From: Adiantum capillus-veneris | Lineage: Eukaryota; Streptophyta; Polypodiopsida; Polypodiales; Pteridaceae | Assembly (NCBI GenBank): GCA_014529385.2 | Contig: CM043952.1 | Coordinates: forward strand, 149,943,057-150,007,056 | DNA: 64,000 nucleotides | Direction of reading: 5' to 3' | Shown: in pieces, positions 59,965-64,000 of the stretch | How positions within the stretch are numbered: the stretch's first letter is position 1 | Layout of the letters: every line of letters starts with the position of its first letter | Program-made: the position numbers and the translations under genes | Notes under the pieces: model-generated | What the model was told of the DNA's origin: nothing | The model's input: only the letters and a program-made list of their open reading frames with translations | The model's database searches: none

Positions 59965-61905
59965 TTGATAAGTTTGATGAATTTAAGATCAGGAAGATAC
60001 ATTTTTAGAGACCAGAAGGTGGCAGGTGACCAAGGTAGCTTAGTGTCCACCGATGAGAGTGTAACTCAGACAAGGCTAGATCCACTAGCGCCGATTATTG
60101 AGGAAGGTAGTGATACTGACACTTCGTCAGACAAATCTTTCTTCATGATGGGTAGTCAACAGCCAGGAGGTTTCACCTATGATGGACCAATTCCAGGAGG
60201 AAGCACCTCCCTAAATCATTTGAATGATTCCAAGCTCACTGTGATCTTCTTAGAGGGAACAAACTCGAGGGGATCCCTAGTCTATTTTGACTATCGAGGA
60301 CGCAAGTGCATTTGTATCGAAGAGAGGCCGACTCAGAGATTGGAAATAATCCGAGTCTATGATGATGGAGATAGATTCCGAGACGAAAAGGGGAACCACT
60401 ATCTGATAGTCAGTAACCTTGAAGATTACAACAGATATGGAGATAATGTGGCGAAAGGGAAAATGGTTTCAGAAGCTCAAGAACCACCACCAAACATTGA
60501 TCGGCCCGGAGCTATTTTTATGTATGATAAGAAAACAACCAGGGTTCCAACTTATAATGAGAACGTGGGAATCTACAAGCATGAGAGTGAGAGTATAGTC
60601 GCTTACTTTCGTAGCAAAGAACCATACTTAAACGAATTAAGCAAAGACAAGGTTCTTTACTTATTCTCTTATGAAACTGCTATGGGGAAGGGTATAATTT
60701 TTGTTGATAGATACGGGCGAGAATACCGACGTACTCTCCCAGAGGAGGTAGAAAAGGCGACAGTTCCAGGAGCATCAACATACGCCCCAGACGACGTGCC
60801 AAGAGCCACCTACACCCCTAGTAAGTCGACAAATCCCTTTTCTGAAGAGTATGACTCTACCTCACATTCCACCCGACCGCAGGCATTCAACAACCAAAAC
60901 CAACCAGCAAACCAGCCATCATTGCAGGCATGGCTTCGACAGTCGACAACAATGGAGCAAGACCAAAACCGAGATGGTTATCAAGCCGCACGAGGGCTAA
61001 GGGATTTGCAAGAACCACCACTCTATTCAAGGTATCAAGGAGAGAGTAAGCCAAAGGCTCAAGGGTCAACAGAGCTTGAAAGACCACCCATAGAACGAGT
61101 TCGAAGAGATGAACCATTTGTGGCGAGAATTGTTAGAAATTATGGCTTAGGAGCACCACTGGGAGAGGAACCAGCCTACTACATAAGACCTGAGGAGGTA
61201 TATCGATTAGGACGTGGAGATCCAATGATGAGGTTTGTAGACCATCGTAGAATTAGACCTTCTCAAGTGAAAAAATGGGTAAACAAGAAATACACAGGAA
61301 ACAGAGACCCAAGAGATCATGTAGCAGCTTTTGTGCGTGTAATTAGAGCCGAAGAGGTGTTAGACTTCCCTACCCAATTTGCAGGGTTTGGACTAACCCT
61401 AGAGGATGACGCTGCCACTTGGTTTGACTCTATAGTGTTTGACAAATTTATCGAGGAATTCTCACAAAGGGGGATAGCTCATAATACTGTCTCACAAATC
61501 CATAAATTCAAACAGAAAGATGGGGAATCTGTACAAAAGGCAGCCCTAAGACTAAAAAGATATGTTAAGTTCTGTCCTGTGGAAGAACTGCCAACTCAGT
61601 CTAGACTTATGCTTATATTCATCCAAGGACTAAGGAATGCGGATCTCCAGAAAGACTTACATATGAAGAGGAGCACGACGTTGAATAAATTGACCAAGGA
61701 CGCTCTTTACCTTGTGGACAATTGTGCGGTCTACAAAGAGGGGGAGTTCAAGGACCTTGACGACAATTCATCTTCACAACAAAGTGGAAGCAAGTCTTCT
61801 AAGACAACACCGAAAGGAGAAGTAGCTATAAACCAAGAGCTGCTTGTAGATGAAGTGCTAAAAAAAATTAACTTGTACGCCAAACCCCAGGCTACCCCAG
61901 GCTAA
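59965..61905 (+). CDS. Element F: gag polyprotein with long N-terminal extension
   Basis: A 646-residue open frame. Residues from about 435 to 590 form a retrotransposon capsid region: RDPRDHVAAFVRVI, LEDDAATWFDSI, FSQRGIAHNTVSQIHKFKQ and LRLKRYVKFCP. The ~430 residues before it are unusual: a module with YFDYRGRKCICIEE and DDGDRFRDEKGNHYLIV, and a second with IIFVDRYGREYRRTLPEE that looks like a relative. A low-complexity Asn/Gln/Pro segment then leads to the capsid. The start is the first ATG of the frame, after the palindrome leader. The product would form particles around element RNA. Reading after the frame continues toward the knuckles. Confidence 0.8.
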   Translation: MISLMNLRSGRYIFRDQKVAGDQGSLVSTDESVTQTRLDPLAPIIEEGSDTDTSSDKSFFMMGSQQPGGFTYDGPIPGGSTSLNHLNDSKLTVIFLEGTNSRGSLVYFDYRGRKCICIEERPTQRLEIIRVYDDGDRFRDEKGNHYLIVSNLEDYNRYGDNVAKGKMVSEAQEPPPNIDRPGAIFMYDKKTTRVPTYNENVGIYKHESESIVAYFRSKEPYLNELSKDKVLYLFSYETAMGKGIIFVDRYGREYRRTLPEEVEKATVPGASTYAPDDVPRATYTPSKSTNPFSEEYDSTSHSTRPQAFNNQNQPANQPSLQAWLRQSTTMEQDQNRDGYQAARGLRDLQEPPLYSRYQGESKPKAQGSTELERPPIERVRRDEPFVARIVRNYGLGAPLGEEPAYYIRPEEVYRLGRGDPMMRFVDHRRIRPSQVKKWVNKKYTGNRDPRDHVAAFVRVIRAEEVLDFPTQFAGFGLTLEDDAATWFDSIVFDKFIEEFSQRGIAHNTVSQIHKFKQKDGESVQKAALRLKRYVKFCPVEELPTQSRLMLIFIQGLRNADLQKDLHMKRSTTLNKLTKDALYLVDNCAVYKEGEFKDLDDNSSSQQSGSKSSKTTPKGEVAINQELLVDEVLKKINLYAKPQATPG

Positions 61906-62177
61906 ACAGCCCAAGTGGTGTGCTATCGAACAAAAATGGACAAACCATGGGACCGAGGAATGTTATTATAACAAGGGATATGTGAGAGAGAGACCTTATG
62001 CTCCCCAAGCCCCAGTATCTTCTCCTCAAGTTCCACCGATATCAAGAAGGCAACCTACCAGGAACTGTAGGTGTAGAAAGACCACAACCGGTGTTGGGGC
62101 AACAACCACCCCTACCAGGATTATGACCAGTCGGTATAAGATACACACCAACCGTAACCGAATCAGAGGATAAGGCT

Positions 62178-62798
62178 TTGGTTCCTATACATGCATATTA
62201 TGAAGATCCCAACGGATATGCGGAAAACTCTGTCTATTATCCACTGGAAGAACCCTCGACCCCAGAACCATGGAGCATGATAGGAAGTACACGACCACCA
62301 ACAGCTGCACATGCAGCAGGAGAAGGAAGATATAGTTTAGATGAACGAACATTGTTGTTCATAGCCAATGGAGGCATGGGCGAACAGAGACATGCATACC
62401 AACAAAGGGGAGCTCAAGGAGCACCTCAACAACCCAAGGGACCCTGCTACAAGTGTGGTGGAGACCATTGGCTAAGAGACTGTCCTCATGATGAAATCAT
62501 TAGAGTCAACGCATATTGCACCGAGTGTGGAGTTACTCATCTGATTACCGATTGCCCTAAAAACCCGAGCAAAGGAGGAAAAACCACCTTGAACATGCTA
62601 GAAACAGTACCTTCCAGTGGAGGGTTAGAAAATGAAATAATCATACCTATTCAAGCGGTGACACGAGCCCAAGCTCAAAGAATGACGAACGAACCCATAG
62701 TTGAAGAGCCAAAAACCAATGCCCAAAGTTCAGAAACAAAAAATCAGAGAAGCACTTGGAAAGCGAGAAAGGCGCGTATGAAAGCCAGGAAAGAATGA
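62178..62798 (+). pseudogene. Element F: zinc-knuckle region of gag
   Basis: Two C-x2-C-x4-H-x4-C knuckles stand side by side: CYKCGGDHWLRDC and CTECGVTHLITDC (about 62,446-62,555). A lysine/arginine-rich tail follows. These bind element RNA in the family. Confidence 0.8.
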
Positions 62799-62972
62799 GA
62801 GCAAACAACTCTATTCGAGGAGTTAAAACATACAAAGGATAGATTAGAGCGGTTAGAGGATCTAGCTAGCTTAAGCTCACACACCACATCAACCATAGCA
62901 CCCAAGGAAATAGCAGAGCCCAAAAGTGCAGGATTAGGAGGATCTGTACTGGCAGACAAGGTAAATGAGCAG

Positions 62973-64000
62973 TTGGATGCTCTTCTAAAAGCTTATGAAG
63001 CCAGACTCAAAAAGAACCAAACCCAAGAGCAAAGGTGGATGACTTATCCATATGCTGAAATAGAAAAACAAAGGTTAGAAATGTGTAAAAAGATGATTGA
63101 AACAGCTCAATCATTGATGGAAGACCCGCTGGGTAAACCTGCAAATTGGCATGAGGCACCGGCTCCAACCCCTATCCAACCAACTTTAGAGGAACATGTA
63201 GAAACAAAGAAAAGACTCACTAATGCCTATGAGTCCAGAGGAGAACCTATCATAGTGCCAAATACAACAGATGAGGCAAGTGACGGGTTCCACCCTAAAA
63301 CATTGACAGAAATGGGTAAGGACTGTAACGGTCTAGATGATTTGTGGAAGCAAATCCGTGAGGCCAACGAGGCTAACAGGATGAGTAACCACATGAATAG
63401 AACGAGAAAAGAGAAGAATGTGATCTTACCTCCTGTTGAAGAATTTGAGGCAAGGTCACAAATGAACTTTGAGATACATTTACAAGGGGGAGACCAGGGA
63501 TCAAGTAGTTTGGGGCATATCCAACCAGACTCGCTGAAAACTTTACCCTCTTACCTAGGAGAGTATGAAGCCAAGTCTGAAGTGAGAGCAATCCCATCTC
63601 AAAGACTTTCTTCTAACAAAGTGATGGATTCACAAGGATTGATTGAGTTATTGTCCACCCCGGTGGCATGCACAATCACATTAGCAGAACTCCTAAGGTT
63701 ATGACCAAACATGTGGACCACAGTAGGTAAATGCCTAAAAAAATTTGGAGTGAAAGACCCCACCTTGAGGCTACAGGAAGGGATCAGAGAGTTGGACAGA
63801 CCTCAACTAAACACTAGGCCAGTACCATTAAACAAGGTTGGAGAGTATTGCGAGAGAGAAGATGGAAACACCACGCTACCAGTAGAATTCCAAGGAGTAG
63901 TTTCCAAATCTATTCTTGACAGTGGAGCGGGAGCTGCTATCGCCACCAAGGAAATCTGGAAAAAATGGGAAAAACCAGCTTTAAGAGCTACCAGAATGAA
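62973..64000 (+). pseudogene. Element F: linker and start of protease
   Basis: A charged, helical linker (for example YAEIEKQRLEMCKKMIE) runs to about 63,700. Near 63,920 an aspartic-protease active site, SILDSGAGAA, begins and continues past the window edge. Confidence 0.65.

Larger units (their letters stand above)
57179..64000 (+). mobile_element. LTR retrotransposon F, running off the right edge
   Basis: A plus-strand element with 5' LTR ending at 58198, tRNA-Asp-type primer site, 1.75-kb leader with palindromes, long gag, two zinc knuckles and the start of a protease at the window's end (SKSILDSGAGAAIATKEIWK). Reverse transcriptase and integrase are expected beyond the edge. The gag reading is long and open; a few interruptions are seen after it. 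It is probably younger than A and D, but there is no second LTR to date it. Confidence 0.85.

Overview
This looks like nuclear DNA of a land plant: AT-rich, gene-poor and full of retroelements and long CT/GA microsatellites. A seed-free vascular plant, most likely a fern, fits best, because of the wording of the broken PPR gene and the types of Ty3/gypsy proteins. That assignment is inference from memory of protein families. I see one intact host gene, a type-50-like serine carboxypeptidase at 30662-32081 on the minus strand (two exons, 441 residues, complete Ser-Asp-His triad). Two broken host genes lie beside it: a PPR gene at about 32,930-33,930 and a receptor-like kinase piece at about 34,985-35,525. 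Layout, left to right. 1-5,300: no recognised gene; tandem repeats, including ~200-bp units that each carry a CG-rich hairpin. 5,300-11,000: Ty3/gypsy fossil A, with reverse transcriptase, RNase H, two integrase zinc-binding domains in a row, integrase core, and a protease-like region downstream of integrase. 11,050-16,820: element B, an LTR element with no visible pol, a leader carrying repeated palindromes, coiled-coil and proline-rich coding, and a clear 3' LTR. B sits inside Ty1/copia fossil C (16,821-19,621, minus). 20,995-28,700: a duplicated block, each copy carrying a short gag-only copia-like element (C2, C3). 30,662-35,525: the host gene zone. 35,767-43,533: Ty3/gypsy fossil D with both LTRs. 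45,150-47,554: LTR and leader of element E (minus). About 47,690-50,880: a degraded retroelement whose reverse transcriptase resembles the Penelope/telomerase group. 51,000-57,100: microsatellites, a tRNA-derived SINE-like repeat and a 29-bp minisatellite. 57,179 to the right edge: element F (plus), a close relative of E, with 5' LTR, tRNA-Asp-type primer site, palindrome-rich leader, long gag, two zinc knuckles and the start of a protease. The most interesting signal is the leader structure of B, E and F, with a possible parallel in the 1-2.7 kb repeats. Each of these contains several copies of its own perfect or near-perfect palindrome. The sequences differ between families, but all centre on CG dinucleotides. 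B and E/F also carry a whole or half copy in the LTR, and B, E and F share an LTR 3'-end box, so they seem to belong to one superfamily. The second point of interest is the unusual reverse transcriptase near 50 kb.
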